A stretch of DNA of 64,000 nucleotides from Candidatus Phycorickettsia trachydisci (GTDB taxonomy: Bacteria; Pseudomonadota; Alphaproteobacteria; Rickettsiales; Rickettsiaceae), in NCBI RefSeq assembly GCF_003015145.1, contig NZ_CP027845.1, positions 992,001 to 1,056,000 of the forward strand. Reading direction: 5' to 3'. A program made the position numbers and the translations under genes. Positions 9,074 to 19,051 of the stretch are shown in pieces. Under the pieces are notes generated by a model that saw nothing but the letters and a program-made list of their open reading frames with translations, was not told the origin of the DNA and searched no databases. The first letter of the stretch is position 1. Each line of letters begins with the position of its first letter.

Positions 9074-9252
9074 TTCTCTTCTTTTGATTTTAAGTTGTCT
9101 TTGATTGTTCTTATAGAAACTAAAATACAGCAAAATATTAAAAGTTTCAGTTTATACCTCTAAATCTTTGCCTTCCTAGACTATATTAGGTTAAATAGAG
9201 ATATTATATATTCATGCGTTTTGAGTGTTATGCAACTGAAAAGATTAATAAC

Positions 9253-9714
9253 ATGAATCCTGTAGAAGCCTTTGTTAAGGCATTGGTTGCCAAATGGTAT
9301 ATTATTGTAGTAGTTGCGGCCTTCTCTGTTTTATATTCAACTTATACAGCATTAAGAGATAAGGGAGTTATTGCCAAGGCTGAAGCTATGCTAATAGATG
9401 CGACTAGCCAAATTAAAGGTGCAGCACAAAATTGCATGCCATTAATTACCGATTTAAACCAATTTTGGAAATGTTTAGGTGAACCAAACCGCTACGCTCC
9501 TACCCAAGAAGATACAGATCTGGAAAATAGCCTCAAAAATAGGATGCAAGGAGTACTAGAAAATGATTCAAATAACGCAGGAACGCAATCAAATACAAAT
9601 GGCATTCCGAGACTACCATCTAGCGGAATATCAAATACAAACACCCAAAACGCACCGGCTAGTACTGACACAAGCTCATCTTCTAGTACCACTCCTCCAA
9701 TAATTCTGCCTTAA
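9253..9714 (+). CDS. Single-pass membrane protein, possibly DUF2670 family
   Basis: About 153 residues from the ATG at 9253 (MNPVEAFVKALVAKWY), or 166 from an alternative ATG at 9214; I prefer the shorter form. One membrane segment (YIIVVVAAFSVLY) is followed by a short conserved-looking region with Cys residues (AAQNCMPLITDLNQFWKCLG), then a Ser/Thr/Asn-rich disordered tail ending in PPIILP. The order of features resembles the small Rickettsiales proteins called DUF2670, from memory only. It lies just upstream of miaB on the same strand (61 bases). Function unknown. Confidence 0.65.
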   Translation: MNPVEAFVKALVAKWYIIVVVAAFSVLYSTYTALRDKGVIAKAEAMLIDATSQIKGAAQNCMPLITDLNQFWKCLGEPNRYAPTQEDTDLENSLKNRMQGVLENDSNNAGTQSNTNGIPRLPSSGISNTNTQNAPASTDTSSSSSTTPPIILP

Positions 9715-9775
9715 TATATTTGCAGTTATCGCTCTAATTCCCTATAATGTTAGCTATATTAATTAAAAGATCAAT

Positions 9776-11092
9776 ATGAGCGACAAAAAAGTATTTGTTA
9801 AAACCTATGGATGTCAAATGAATGTTTATGACTCCGTCAGAATGCAAGACGTACTAAAACCCCTTGGATACAGTGATACGCAAGAAATAGATGAAGCAGA
9901 CCTGATTATCCTAAACACATGCGCTATCAGGGAAAAGGCTACTGAAAAAGTCTATTCAGAATTAGGAAGAATTAAAAAAATTAAAAACCAAAAAGATTGT
10001 CTGATTGCAGTTGCAGGATGCGTTAGTCAAGCAGAAGGGGATCAGATTTTCAAGCGCGCACCATTTGTAGATATTGTAGTTGGGCCCCAATCATATCATA
10101 ACTTGCCTCGTCTTATCAAAGAAGCATCCAAGGGTCAAGCAATTGAACTTGACTTCATAGAGGAAAAAAAGTTTGATGAGCTTCCTGTAGAATATGGATT
10201 CCAGGGACCTTCAAGTTTTGTTTCAGTACAAGAAGGATGTGATAAGTTTTGTACGTTTTGTGTTGTGCCTTATACCAGAGGTGCTGAGTTTTCAAGACCA
10301 GTTGAGCATATTTATCGTGAAGTTATGCAGATGGTTGAAAAGGGCTCAAAAGAAATTGTACTCCTTGGGCAAAACGTAAATGGTTATCATGGGAAAACTT
10401 TTGAAGGTAAAGAAGTAAATCTTGCTTTCTTAATCAGACATATTGCTGGTATTAGGGGAGTTGAGAGGATACGTTATACAACATCTCATCCAATAGATAT
10501 GGATCAGGATCTAATAGATCTGCATGGAAGTGAGCCAAAACTTATGCCATTTCTTCACCTACCATTCCAATCAGGATCTGATAAGATTTTAAAGTTAATG
10601 AACCGTAAATATTCCTCATCTCAGTATCTGGAGATTATAGATAAATTACGCAAAGCGAATCCTGAAATGTCTTTTTCATCAGATATTATCGTTGGGTTTC
10701 CGGATGAAACAGATGAAGATTTTCAAGCTACGATGGATTTAGTTGATAAGGTCAATTATGCTCAAGCTTTTTCTTTCAAATATAGTCCAAGGCCTGGAAC
10801 GCCAGCTGCAACCCGCAAGCAAATTCCTGATCATATCAAGACAGAAAGACTGATTGCGCTTCAAGCAAAACTTCAAGAGCAACAATTATCATTTAATAAG
10901 AACTTTATCAACAAAACAATGCCTATACTTTTTATGAAGGACGGCAAGTTTGATAATCAAGTTGTTGGCAAATCTCCACACATGCAGTCCGTATATGTCA
11001 AGAGCGAGACCCAAAATTTGCATAACAAGATTATGAAAGTTAAGATTCATGATGCATTTTTAAATAGTTTAGCAGGCAGTATAGCTGCTTAG
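9776..11092 (+). CDS. miaB: tRNA-2-methylthio-N6-dimethylallyladenosine synthase
   Basis: MiaB is a radical-SAM methylthiotransferase that adds the 2-methylthio group to i6A37 of tRNAs reading UNN codons. The N-terminal domain has the three cluster cysteines (Cys13 in YGCQMN, Cys49 in NTCA, Cys82 in AGCVSQ). The radical-SAM motif is CDKFCTFC (Cys155, 159, 162), and a C-terminal TRAM-like domain follows. Length is 438 residues, as expected. The penicillin-binding protein gene starts three bases after its stop, so the two are likely co-transcribed. Confidence 0.96.
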   Translation: MSDKKVFVKTYGCQMNVYDSVRMQDVLKPLGYSDTQEIDEADLIILNTCAIREKATEKVYSELGRIKKIKNQKDCLIAVAGCVSQAEGDQIFKRAPFVDIVVGPQSYHNLPRLIKEASKGQAIELDFIEEKKFDELPVEYGFQGPSSFVSVQEGCDKFCTFCVVPYTRGAEFSRPVEHIYREVMQMVEKGSKEIVLLGQNVNGYHGKTFEGKEVNLAFLIRHIAGIRGVERIRYTTSHPIDMDQDLIDLHGSEPKLMPFLHLPFQSGSDKILKLMNRKYSSSQYLEIIDKLRKANPEMSFSSDIIVGFPDETDEDFQATMDLVDKVNYAQAFSFKYSPRPGTPAATRKQIPDHIKTERLIALQAKLQEQQLSFNKNFINKTMPILFMKDGKFDNQVVGKSPHMQSVYVKSETQNLHNKIMKVKIHDAFLNSLAGSIAA

Positions 11093-11095
11093 ATA

Positions 11096-13393
11096 ATGAT
11101 CAAAAGGATTTTTCAGGTTTTATTTTTTCTCTCTGTATGCGCTTTAGGCGCAGCATACTTGATATTTGATCATTTCTCGAAAAATCTGCCAAGCTACGCT
11201 GAGCTTGCTAACTATAATCCACCTTCAGTTACAAGGATATATTCATCAGATGGCAAACTTCTTCAGGAATATGCAAAAGAGCGTAGAGTATTTGTCCCAA
11301 TTGAGAACATCCCTGTGTCTTTGGTGCAAGCTTTCATAGCTGCAGAAGATAAAAATTTTTACTCTCATCACGGTATAGATATAACCAGCCTAATCCGTGC
11401 GATTATTAATAATTGTATCCATTTTATACAAAATAAAAGAATGGAAGGGGCATCGACTATAAGCCAGCAAGTAGTCAAAATGTTCTTTTTATCCCCCGAA
11501 AGATCCTTGAAACGAAAGATTAAAGAGGCAATTCTATCTTATAAAATTTCTCAAGTTTACAGCAAAGATAAAATACTTGAATTATACTTAAATCAAACAT
11601 TTTTTGGTAAAGGTGCTTATGGTGTTGCAAGCGCAGCTAAGCAATATTTTAATAAACCTTTGGAAGAGCTTGATTTAGGTGAATCAGCACTACTTGCAGG
11701 CTTGCCAAAATATCCTTCTCTCTTTAGGTCGGACCAAAACTATGCAAAAGCTAAAGCGCGCAGAGATTACGTACTAAGGCGTATGGAAGAAGATGGATAT
11801 ATTAGTCATGAGTCAGCTACGCGGGCTACTAGCTTACCTATTATATTAAGTAAGCCCCTTGATAAAGATAGGTTTCAAGCTGATGGGTATGCAGAAGTAG
11901 TGCGAAAGCAAGTTATCGACATGTTAGGATATGATACATTTTACAAAGAGGGATTAACGATTATCACTCCATTGCACTCAGAATACCAGAAACAAGCCGA
12001 AAAGTCTTTTATTTGGGGTATCAAAAGATATGATCAAACTAAAGGATTTAGGGGACCAATTATTCACCTTGAAAACATAGACAATTGGCAAAATGATCTA
12101 AAAAATGCAAAGATTCCTAAACTGCATGATGACAAGATTGCAGTCGTACTAAAGGTCTCAAAAGATCAGATAAAAGTAGGAACTTTAGATGACAAGACCT
12201 GGAATTTGCAAATACCTAAATGGACTGCAACACATGGTTTAAGAACTGGAGACGTAATTGCAGTTACAATAAATGATCATTCTTGCACCCTCTCTCAAAT
12301 TCCAGAAGTAGAAGGGGCGGTTATTATGATGGATACAAATACGGGCAAAGTTCTTGCTATGGTGAGTGGATATGATTCCAACACAAGTAAGTTTGACCGC
12401 GCAACACAGGCTCAAAGACAACCCGGTTCTCTCATCAAACCTTTTATATATCTCTCAGCTTTAGAATATGGCATAGAGCCTAACACGATAATTGAAGATA
12501 AACCTATTGAAATATACCAAGGACCAGGCTTGCCAATATATAGCCCTCAAAATTATGGTAAAACTTTCTTGGGCCCCATTACTTTTAGAACTGCTTTAGA
12601 AAAATCTCGTAACACAGTCACTGTACAGCTAGCAAAAATGGTAGGACTAGGTAATATTGCCGAAATTATTAAACGCTACGGTATTAATGATGACCCTCAA
12701 AAATTTTATTCAATGGCTTTGGGTTCACTTGAGACTACTTTAAGTAAAATCACTAGTGCTTACGGCGGTATTGCAAATGGATGCCATAAGATCAAAACTC
12801 ATTTTATAGAACTTATAAAAGACAAGCACGGTAATATCATATATAAGAGAGATAACAGGCACTATAAAACTTCCGTAGATCAAATGCCTCAACTAAGTTA
12901 CGATCCTGAATATATTAACCTTTCGGATGATGCAAGTTGTTACCAGATTGCTTCATTACTAAAAGGAGCTATGGAAAGGGGGACTGGCGCATCAGCAAGA
13001 TCGTTGAATAAAGTTATTGCGGGCAAAACTGGCACTACAAACGATAGCTTAGATGCATGGTTCGTTGGGTTTACACCTAAAATCGTTATAGGCACTTACG
13101 TAGGCTTTGATCATCCTAAAACTCTGGGGGCAAAAGCAACAGGCGCAGGTGTAGCCTTACCAATTTTTGTTGATATATTTAAAAACGCTTTTAAGGATGA
13201 GCCATCATTAGATTTTAAAGTCCCAGATAGCATTTCCTTGGAATATGTTAATCCTCATACTGGCCAAAAAGAACAAACTGACTCTTCAATTCTAGAAGCA
13301 TTCAAAAAGAATTTATTTCTTGATGAGAATAATGATCCATTCCAAAAACTCGAACCTAATCAGAAAGAATTAGAGAATTTTGACATATATTAA
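11096..13393 (+). CDS. mrcA: Penicillin-binding protein 1A (class A, bifunctional)
   Basis: This protein polymerises and cross-links peptidoglycan in the periplasm. An N-terminal membrane anchor (residues 3-23) is followed by a GT51 glycosyltransferase domain (EDKNFYSHHGID, GASTISQQVVK). A transpeptidase domain then has the three standard motifs: SLIK with the nucleophilic Ser near 445, SRN near 503, and KTGT near 644. Length is 765 residues. All catalytic motifs are intact. Together with dapA in this window it indicates that a peptidoglycan layer is kept. Confidence 0.93.
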   Translation: MIKRIFQVLFFLSVCALGAAYLIFDHFSKNLPSYAELANYNPPSVTRIYSSDGKLLQEYAKERRVFVPIENIPVSLVQAFIAAEDKNFYSHHGIDITSLIRAIINNCIHFIQNKRMEGASTISQQVVKMFFLSPERSLKRKIKEAILSYKISQVYSKDKILELYLNQTFFGKGAYGVASAAKQYFNKPLEELDLGESALLAGLPKYPSLFRSDQNYAKAKARRDYVLRRMEEDGYISHESATRATSLPIILSKPLDKDRFQADGYAEVVRKQVIDMLGYDTFYKEGLTIITPLHSEYQKQAEKSFIWGIKRYDQTKGFRGPIIHLENIDNWQNDLKNAKIPKLHDDKIAVVLKVSKDQIKVGTLDDKTWNLQIPKWTATHGLRTGDVIAVTINDHSCTLSQIPEVEGAVIMMDTNTGKVLAMVSGYDSNTSKFDRATQAQRQPGSLIKPFIYLSALEYGIEPNTIIEDKPIEIYQGPGLPIYSPQNYGKTFLGPITFRTALEKSRNTVTVQLAKMVGLGNIAEIIKRYGINDDPQKFYSMALGSLETTLSKITSAYGGIANGCHKIKTHFIELIKDKHGNIIYKRDNRHYKTSVDQMPQLSYDPEYINLSDDASCYQIASLLKGAMERGTGASARSLNKVIAGKTGTTNDSLDAWFVGFTPKIVIGTYVGFDHPKTLGAKATGAGVALPIFVDIFKNAFKDEPSLDFKVPDSISLEYVNPHTGQKEQTDSSILEAFKKNLFLDENNDPFQKLEPNQKELENFDIY

Positions 13394-13497
13394 GCTCTGG
13401 TATTAAATTATGCTTGTATAAACATTGATTTATTTTTATTCTTATGATAGGCTTCTTCGATGTTAATGAATTTTAATCTAAATAGCTCATATATAAA

Positions 13498-14088
13498 GTG
13501 ATTAAAACTAATAAAGGGAAACAAGAACACAAATCAATACCTAATACTAAGGAAGATGTTGACTTAGAATGTCGGGAAGATTTGAACCAGTCAGATCTTG
13601 AGCTGCATAAGCCATCATCTTCAACATATGACTTAATGTTAGTGATTGTGAAAATAATGCAAGAAGATCCTAGGTTAATAGCCTACAATATCGTCAAAAG
13701 ATTGCCCGAGCATGATATAGCTCATCTTAAAGAGTGGTTGGGAATAGATGATTCAGGCATCAAAGAAAAGCTCGAAGAATTATCTAAAAATGATGAAGGG
13801 CTGGTGAAAAATGCCGAAATGTGCGAATCGCCTTCTCGAATAAAATACGATCAATCTTTAGATTTTTCATCTCACAGCTTTACAAGCAGCTCATCAGGTG
13901 ATTCTAGTCCATTTCCAAAAGATAGTTTAGACTCTCAAGCATTTTGGTCAGACGACGAATCTCTTGCATGTTGTAAAGAAGAACATTCGGCAGAAAATCA
14001 TGTAGAAAATTCTGGTTTAAATAGCGATATAGGCAAGTTATATGGTGATGGCGTGAACTTTAATCTAGGAGACTATTTTATGATCTAA
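13498..14088 (+). CDS. Acidic, Ser-rich hypothetical protein
   Basis: 196 residues from a GTG start. I do not recognise it. A predicted helical core (about 44-95, DLMLVIVKIMQEDPRLIAYN and the following KRLPEHDIAHLKEWL) sits between an acidic N-terminus and a Ser/Asp-rich, probably disordered region (SSHSFTSSSSGDSSPF). It has no signal peptide and no membrane segment. It is convergent with surA, and the stop codons overlap by a few bases at 14085-14088. The composition fits a cytosolic or exported accessory protein; the function is unknown. Confidence 0.6.
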   Translation: MIKTNKGKQEHKSIPNTKEDVDLECREDLNQSDLELHKPSSSTYDLMLVIVKIMQEDPRLIAYNIVKRLPEHDIAHLKEWLGIDDSGIKEKLEELSKNDEGLVKNAEMCESPSRIKYDQSLDFSSHSFTSSSSGDSSPFPKDSLDSQAFWSDDESLACCKEEHSAENHVENSGLNSDIGKLYGDGVNFNLGDYFMI

Positions 14089-14954
14089 AAGATTTTGATA
14101 TAAGCTTTTTCTTGAATTTGGTTGTCTAGCTTCTTCATTGCCACATTCATCTTGTTAGAGGCAATAGCATTCACTAAAGCAGCTCTATCTTCTTTTGACA
14201 AATCAGCTATATCTCTGTTACGCATTACAAGGATTTTGAATCCTTCTGAGGTTTTCAAAACGTTACTAATATCTTTTGGCTTCATGCTTCTAGCAACTGC
14301 TTGGAAGCTAGATGGAGCCTTTTCGATATCTCCTTTGAATTCATTTTTGAGGGCAAAAGATTCATAAATTTTTTCTTTTAATTCTCCTTTTGTATTAATT
14401 AATTTACCTCTTAAAGCTCGCATTTGTTTATATGATTTCTTATCGAGGCCTTTGCTTGTAAAAATCAAAAGATCTGTGTTAATTTTAGCACCTCCTCCGA
14501 TGACCACCAAATCTTCTACTTCATCGTTAAATACCTGAATATTTGGCATCAAGGCTTGTTTAGTAATATTGTCAACTAGAATATCAAATTCAACCTTATT
14601 TTTGAAAAAATCATATACACCTTTTTCGCTAGTCATATCTTTCAAGTAGCCTTTAGAAAGCTTAAATTGTTTTTCAATGACCTCAATTGCTTCATCAACC
14701 TCTTTATCATTTGCTTTAAGACTCTCAAATTTTTTATTATCTCCAATCAGTCTCTGAGTAATTAAAGTATTAAGAGCATAAGAATTAAGTTTTTTGTCCA
14801 TCTCACTTGAGCCGTCATGAGCATTAAACAATGTCGCTAAATGCTTCACCTTGTATATCTCATAAGATGTTATAGGCGATTTATTTACGACGGCAACCAT
14901 TTCATTTGCACTAGCAACACTTGCAATTAAACTAAACAAAATCAAATACAGCAT
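14085..14954 (-). CDS. surA: SurA-like periplasmic chaperone / peptidyl-prolyl isomerase
   Basis: SurA escorts outer-membrane proteins, LptD among them, across the periplasm. The protein has a signal peptide (MLYLILFSLIASVASA) and a SurA N-terminal domain (VAVVNKSPITSYEIYKV, LNTLITQRLI). A C-terminal parvulin-like segment (RSMKPKDISNVLKTSEGFKI) is degenerate and short. At 289 residues it is smaller than the two-parvulin E. coli form. It is the last gene of the lptG-ubiE-ubiB-lptD-surA run, five bases after lptD, which supports the call. Confidence 0.85.
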   Translation of the reverse strand: MLYLILFSLIASVASANEMVAVVNKSPITSYEIYKVKHLATLFNAHDGSSEMDKKLNSYALNTLITQRLIGDNKKFESLKANDKEVDEAIEVIEKQFKLSKGYLKDMTSEKGVYDFFKNKVEFDILVDNITKQALMPNIQVFNDEVEDLVVIGGGAKINTDLLIFTSKGLDKKSYKQMRALRGKLINTKGELKEKIYESFALKNEFKGDIEKAPSSFQAVARSMKPKDISNVLKTSEGFKILVMRNRDIADLSKEDRAALVNAIASNKMNVAMKKLDNQIQEKAYIKIF

Positions 14955-14959
14955 ACTTC

Positions 14960-17008
14960 TTACATATTTAAGCTTTTAAGACCTATTTGGAAGGAGAAAT
15001 CAGACCAGGTTTTTCTCTTTTTATGGTCCAAACCATCTTTACTAAAATTACTTCCTATTTTAGCAAATATTCTAACACAATCATAATTATATGTCACCTC
15101 CACTGATTTGGTTAAAATGAAAGGGTTCTTTGCAAGATCAACGTTTGCCCCTCCCCCTATAGACCAATTCTCATTAATGTTGTAACGCACATTTGTTCCC
15201 AATCCAAGTATCCTGGTTGTATTATAACGTATATTAAAAAGCGAAACATCCAAACTCCAATCATCAGTAAATCTAGTTATGCCTAATTGACCTAGGTTTA
15301 GTTTAAATTTATCTGACAAATTGAATTTATAATAAATTTCCGCAGATTTATTAGAGATACTTGCAGAGCCTACTATTTGACTGCGGCGAGCATCATATAA
15401 ATCGTGTTTTTTACCCAAAAAGGCCGAGTATGTGTTTCTATCAAGGAATAGCAAATTCACCCCATAACTGAGGCGTTTTTTATGCTCATCATAGTCTTTG
15501 CCATAAAACATATTGTGACGAAACAAGTTTAGATCATCAGCTAAACCGTTTTTGTCCGAATCTATAGTTGGTATCTTTAATTCTTTATACCTCCCAAGAC
15601 TTGAATTAAATGATGCAATAGGCTCAATTATAAACTTATTACTAAAAATTTGATATCTCCATGTTGTATGTATCTCAGGTAAGTTGCGAGCAAAAGTACC
15701 CGTATCTTGCTGATCTAAGCAACGATACTTATAACCATAAAAATCAAATTTATCATATAGACTCAAATCTATTTGATGGTCATATATCTGTATTACCTTA
15801 GTCAATGCCAGGGCATTAGAGCTGCGAAGGGCGTTATACCTAGAGCCAGCTTTATAGAATAAATGGTTGTTTTGAATGGATAAGTATAAGTCATCTCCTA
15901 TATTCCAAACTTTTTTAGTCCGAATTAAGGGCGCTACAAATGTATCCTGAAGCCAAAATGATCTTTCATCCTCACTGCGCAAGTCTTGAAAATCTAAAGC
16001 TTCAAACCTTATATAATCAGGACCATTAATTTTTTGCATCCAAATATCAGAGACTAAGTATGGATCTTGGATATCATAATACTTTTTTAAATACCCTGAA
16101 TTTCTAGTTCTTTTTAAATTAAAACCAGCATCATAATCTTTAATTTTAAACTGCCCGTTACTAAACAAATGATATTGGAGTACTGACTTATTTGTGGAAA
16201 ATTCATCTGTTTTCATTAAACTTCCTTGCACCTTATAACTACCACTGGATGTCAGATGGTTAAACTCACTTTCCATAATTATGTTTGTTGGTTTAAGCTT
16301 AAAACGAGGAGTTATTGTCAGATCCACGTTGCTCTTACGACGTACATAAAAAGGTGTATTTAAGGTTTTACCATGTGAGATAGATGGGATTAAAAATCCA
16401 TTTTGATGCAACGATTTAGGTCCCGTAAATTTCATATATGGCATAAAAAAAATGGGCTTACCAAAAACCTCAAAACGTACTTTCTTTGCCTCTACTACTT
16501 GAGTTTTGGAATTAAAATTAGCAGTTTTAGCCTTTATTTGCCATATCGGGTTTTGAAACATACCCCGCGTGCAGGCAGTATAGCAAGGAGCATCAAAATC
16601 AAAATCATGATAATTTCTTTCAATCCTATCAGCTGTAATTGTCATATTGTTTTTAGGCAAGCTTAAAAAGCCACTTCGAAATTCAAGCTGATTAAAATGA
16701 TCTTCTGCGATTAAATCATAACCTGTCACAATATGCCCCCCACCCTCTTGCAACATTACAAGACCTTTAAATTTCCAACTATGAGTCTTAGTATCAAATT
16801 CAAATTCATCAGCAAGTAAAAGGTCATCATCACGGACAATTAAGATGTTCTTTTTGGCTACGAAACTGCCCTTCCTTTCATCGTAATGAAGCTGATCTGT
16901 AAATAAGTTGGTTCCATTAAAAAGCATTGAGTATCCTAAAGAAGGAATCAGAAGGCACAAATACTTAAAAATCTGGTTAACTAAATTCTTCACACAATTG
17001 CTTTTCAA
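14960..17008 (-). CDS. lptD: LPS-assembly outer-membrane protein LptD
   Basis: LptD is the beta-barrel that inserts LPS into the outer leaflet of the outer membrane. A signal peptide (to about residue 27) is followed by an N-terminal OstA-type beta-jellyroll (LHYDERKGSFVAKKNILIV, ADEFEFDTKTHSWKFKG). The barrel domain contains the conserved FFMPYMKFTGP and QNGFLIPSISHG region. Cysteines occur in DAPCYTACTRG. At 682 residues it is within the alphaproteobacterial range. Its start overlaps the end of ubiB by 32 bases, and surA follows directly. Confidence 0.9.
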   Translation of the reverse strand: MKSNCVKNLVNQIFKYLCLLIPSLGYSMLFNGTNLFTDQLHYDERKGSFVAKKNILIVRDDDLLLADEFEFDTKTHSWKFKGLVMLQEGGGHIVTGYDLIAEDHFNQLEFRSGFLSLPKNNMTITADRIERNYHDFDFDAPCYTACTRGMFQNPIWQIKAKTANFNSKTQVVEAKKVRFEVFGKPIFFMPYMKFTGPKSLHQNGFLIPSISHGKTLNTPFYVRRKSNVDLTITPRFKLKPTNIIMESEFNHLTSSGSYKVQGSLMKTDEFSTNKSVLQYHLFSNGQFKIKDYDAGFNLKRTRNSGYLKKYYDIQDPYLVSDIWMQKINGPDYIRFEALDFQDLRSEDERSFWLQDTFVAPLIRTKKVWNIGDDLYLSIQNNHLFYKAGSRYNALRSSNALALTKVIQIYDHQIDLSLYDKFDFYGYKYRCLDQQDTGTFARNLPEIHTTWRYQIFSNKFIIEPIASFNSSLGRYKELKIPTIDSDKNGLADDLNLFRHNMFYGKDYDEHKKRLSYGVNLLFLDRNTYSAFLGKKHDLYDARRSQIVGSASISNKSAEIYYKFNLSDKFKLNLGQLGITRFTDDWSLDVSLFNIRYNTTRILGLGTNVRYNINENWSIGGGANVDLAKNPFILTKSVEVTYNYDCVRIFAKIGSNFSKDGLDHKKRKTWSDFSFQIGLKSLNM

Positions 17009-18347
17009 TTGATTGCTTAATCTTGGAAATAAACTTTACAATCCTAGCCTCAAAACCAAGATTCTTAATCGTCCATTTTTCCATCCAAGGATAAGCAAGC
17101 TCCCACATGTTAATATCTGGATTTAAAATTTTTCCTACACCTTCGATTAAAATCATACTCTTTTGTAATAAAATGAGCTGAGGCTGTATATCTAAACCAA
17201 ATTCTTGTATCACCTGAAAAAGCTGAGCTAGAATTTTGCTAATTGACACATCTTTCAAAGCAAGACCTACAATTGGCTCACAAATACTGCGGCAATATCC
17301 TGCAAATAATGCAAGATCAGTATCCTTTGGAATATATCCAGCTTTTAAGTGCACTTTTGCAACCTGCATGTAGTCCCTACGCAGGAAGCCTTGTAAGATT
17401 TGCGCAACAGAGACTCGATCTTTTGGAGATAGCCTTCCCATAATGCCAAAATCTACCAAAGCAATTTGTCCTTCTAATGTTACAAATATATTACCTGGAT
17501 GCATGTCTGCATGAAAAAAGCCGTCACGATATGTTTGCTCAAAAAACATAATCGCTACTCTTTCTGAAATTTCTATTGGGTCTAACCCTTGAGCTTTGAT
17601 TGATTCCACATCATAAATCGAGATTCCCTCTACCCATTTTGTCACAAGTACCTTTTCTGTAGTCAAATCCCAATGCACAGGTGGTATATATATTCCGATA
17701 TCACTAGATAAGTTGTCCTTTAGTTCTGATGAATTAGCTGCCTCCATTCGCAAATTTAGCTCCATTTTCATACTGCCCTCAAAGATCTCGAGTACCTCTA
17801 AGAATTTAAAATTATTAGTTTGAGGATAAAGGCGGGAAATAATACGAGCTAAAAAGTTTAATATTTTCAGATCTTGCTGACATTTAATTTTAATACCGGG
17901 ACGCAATACTTTAACAGCTACTACTTCACCTGAATTAAGAACTGCCTTATGAACTTGTGCAACAGAAGCAGCGGCAACAGATTGCTCATCGAAATTTGCA
18001 AATACTTCATCTGGAATTTTACCGGTTTCTTTGTGAAAAATTTGTTTAAGTTCCTCAAATGGGAAAGGCTCTAGGCGATCCTGTAAGTCTTTTAGGTCTT
18101 GGCATGCTTTTTGTCCTATAATATCTGGACGAGTAGAGAGAGTTTGTCCAAATTTGATATAAATAGGCCCTAACTCTTTTAATGCATCTACCAATTTCCC
18201 AGAGGATCTGATGGGAGAGAAAATAATTACTAAAATACGATAGAAAAATCGGGTAAATATAGAACCCTTTATTTTGATAAATTCATCAAAAATCCTATAT
18301 TTACTAATTACATGAATTAGCCTTAACAATCCCCCTAAAGTTTTCAT
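16977..18347 (-). CDS. ubiB: UbiB family ubiquinone-biosynthesis ATPase/kinase-like protein
   Basis: UbiB is an atypical kinase-fold ATPase needed for ubiquinone synthesis. The family motif is clear: the KxGQ segment YIKFGQTLSTRPDI, the VAVKVLRPGI lysine, the HADMHPGNIF catalytic-loop equivalent and VDFGIMGRL. At 456 residues it is somewhat shorter than the E. coli protein, and I see no strong C-terminal membrane pair. Its start overlaps the ubiE stop by four bases, a typical coupled pair. Confidence 0.92.
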   Translation of the reverse strand: MKTLGGLLRLIHVISKYRIFDEFIKIKGSIFTRFFYRILVIIFSPIRSSGKLVDALKELGPIYIKFGQTLSTRPDIIGQKACQDLKDLQDRLEPFPFEELKQIFHKETGKIPDEVFANFDEQSVAAASVAQVHKAVLNSGEVVAVKVLRPGIKIKCQQDLKILNFLARIISRLYPQTNNFKFLEVLEIFEGSMKMELNLRMEAANSSELKDNLSSDIGIYIPPVHWDLTTEKVLVTKWVEGISIYDVESIKAQGLDPIEISERVAIMFFEQTYRDGFFHADMHPGNIFVTLEGQIALVDFGIMGRLSPKDRVSVAQILQGFLRRDYMQVAKVHLKAGYIPKDTDLALFAGYCRSICEPIVGLALKDVSISKILAQLFQVIQEFGLDIQPQLILLQKSMILIEGVGKILNPDINMWELAYPWMEKWTIKNLGFEARIVKFISKIKQSIEKQLCEEFS

Positions 18348-19051
18348 GCCTTATATCCTTCATAGATAGAAGCAACGCCAAAATTTAAACTCCTTCCATA
18401 AGAAATTTTAAAACCAGCCGCTTGCATCATGCTTAAGAACTTCTTACGATCAGGGAATGCTCTAATACTATCAACTAAATACTGGTAGGCATCTCTATTA
18501 CCAGCAATGAGACTTCCCATTTTAGGTATAAAATAATTGGAATAAAAATTATAAGCCTGTTTAATACCTGGCAAACAAGGCTTACCAAATTCCATACACA
18601 AAAATTTTCCACCTGGTTTTAATACTCGATGAGCTTCTTGTAAAGCTTCAGATATATCAGGAATGTTTCTTATACCAAAAGATATAGTATAGTAATCAAA
18701 AGTATTATCTTTAAAGGGAAGATCTGTACTATCTGCTTCCATAAAATCTAGACCACAGGTAATATTCTTTTCAAGTTTTTTGACTTTTGCCAAAGAAAGC
18801 ATTGCGGGATTAATATCCACCCCAATAATATCAGGGGTTAATCCTAAATTCAGCGCCCTTTTGTATAATCCAAATGCAATATCACCGCTTCCTGTTGCTA
18901 CATCTAATATTTTAGCTCCGGGATTTTTGACTAGGGAGCAAAATTGCTTTTTCCATAAGCGATGCAGACCAAAACTCATTGCATCATTCATAATATCGTA
19001 CTTACTTGCAACAGAGGTAAATACATCACTGATAAAAGATGAAGTATACAT
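18344..19051 (-). CDS. ubiE: Ubiquinone/menaquinone biosynthesis C-methyltransferase
   Basis: UbiE methylates a ring carbon of the ubiquinone precursor using S-adenosylmethionine. The SAM-binding motif DVATGSGDIAFGL, the following VDINPAMLSLA and the UbiE signature TISFGIRNIPD are present. The C-terminal GVASIYEGYKA is typical. Length is 235 residues. The ATG directly abuts the lptG stop, and the ubiB start overlaps its end, so all three are read as one unit. Confidence 0.95.
   Translation of the reverse strand: MYTSSFISDVFTSVASKYDIMNDAMSFGLHRLWKKQFCSLVKNPGAKILDVATGSGDIAFGLYKRALNLGLTPDIIGVDINPAMLSLAKVKKLEKNITCGLDFMEADSTDLPFKDNTFDYYTISFGIRNIPDISEALQEAHRVLKPGGKFLCMEFGKPCLPGIKQAYNFYSNYFIPKMGSLIAGNRDAYQYLVDSIRAFPDRKKFLSMMQAAGFKISYGRSLNFGVASIYEGYKA

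Noticed and set aside
13498-14088. Homology between the small acidic proteins at 13498 and 35917
   Set aside because: They share only an EDPR tetrapeptide and general composition; no alignable core is evident.
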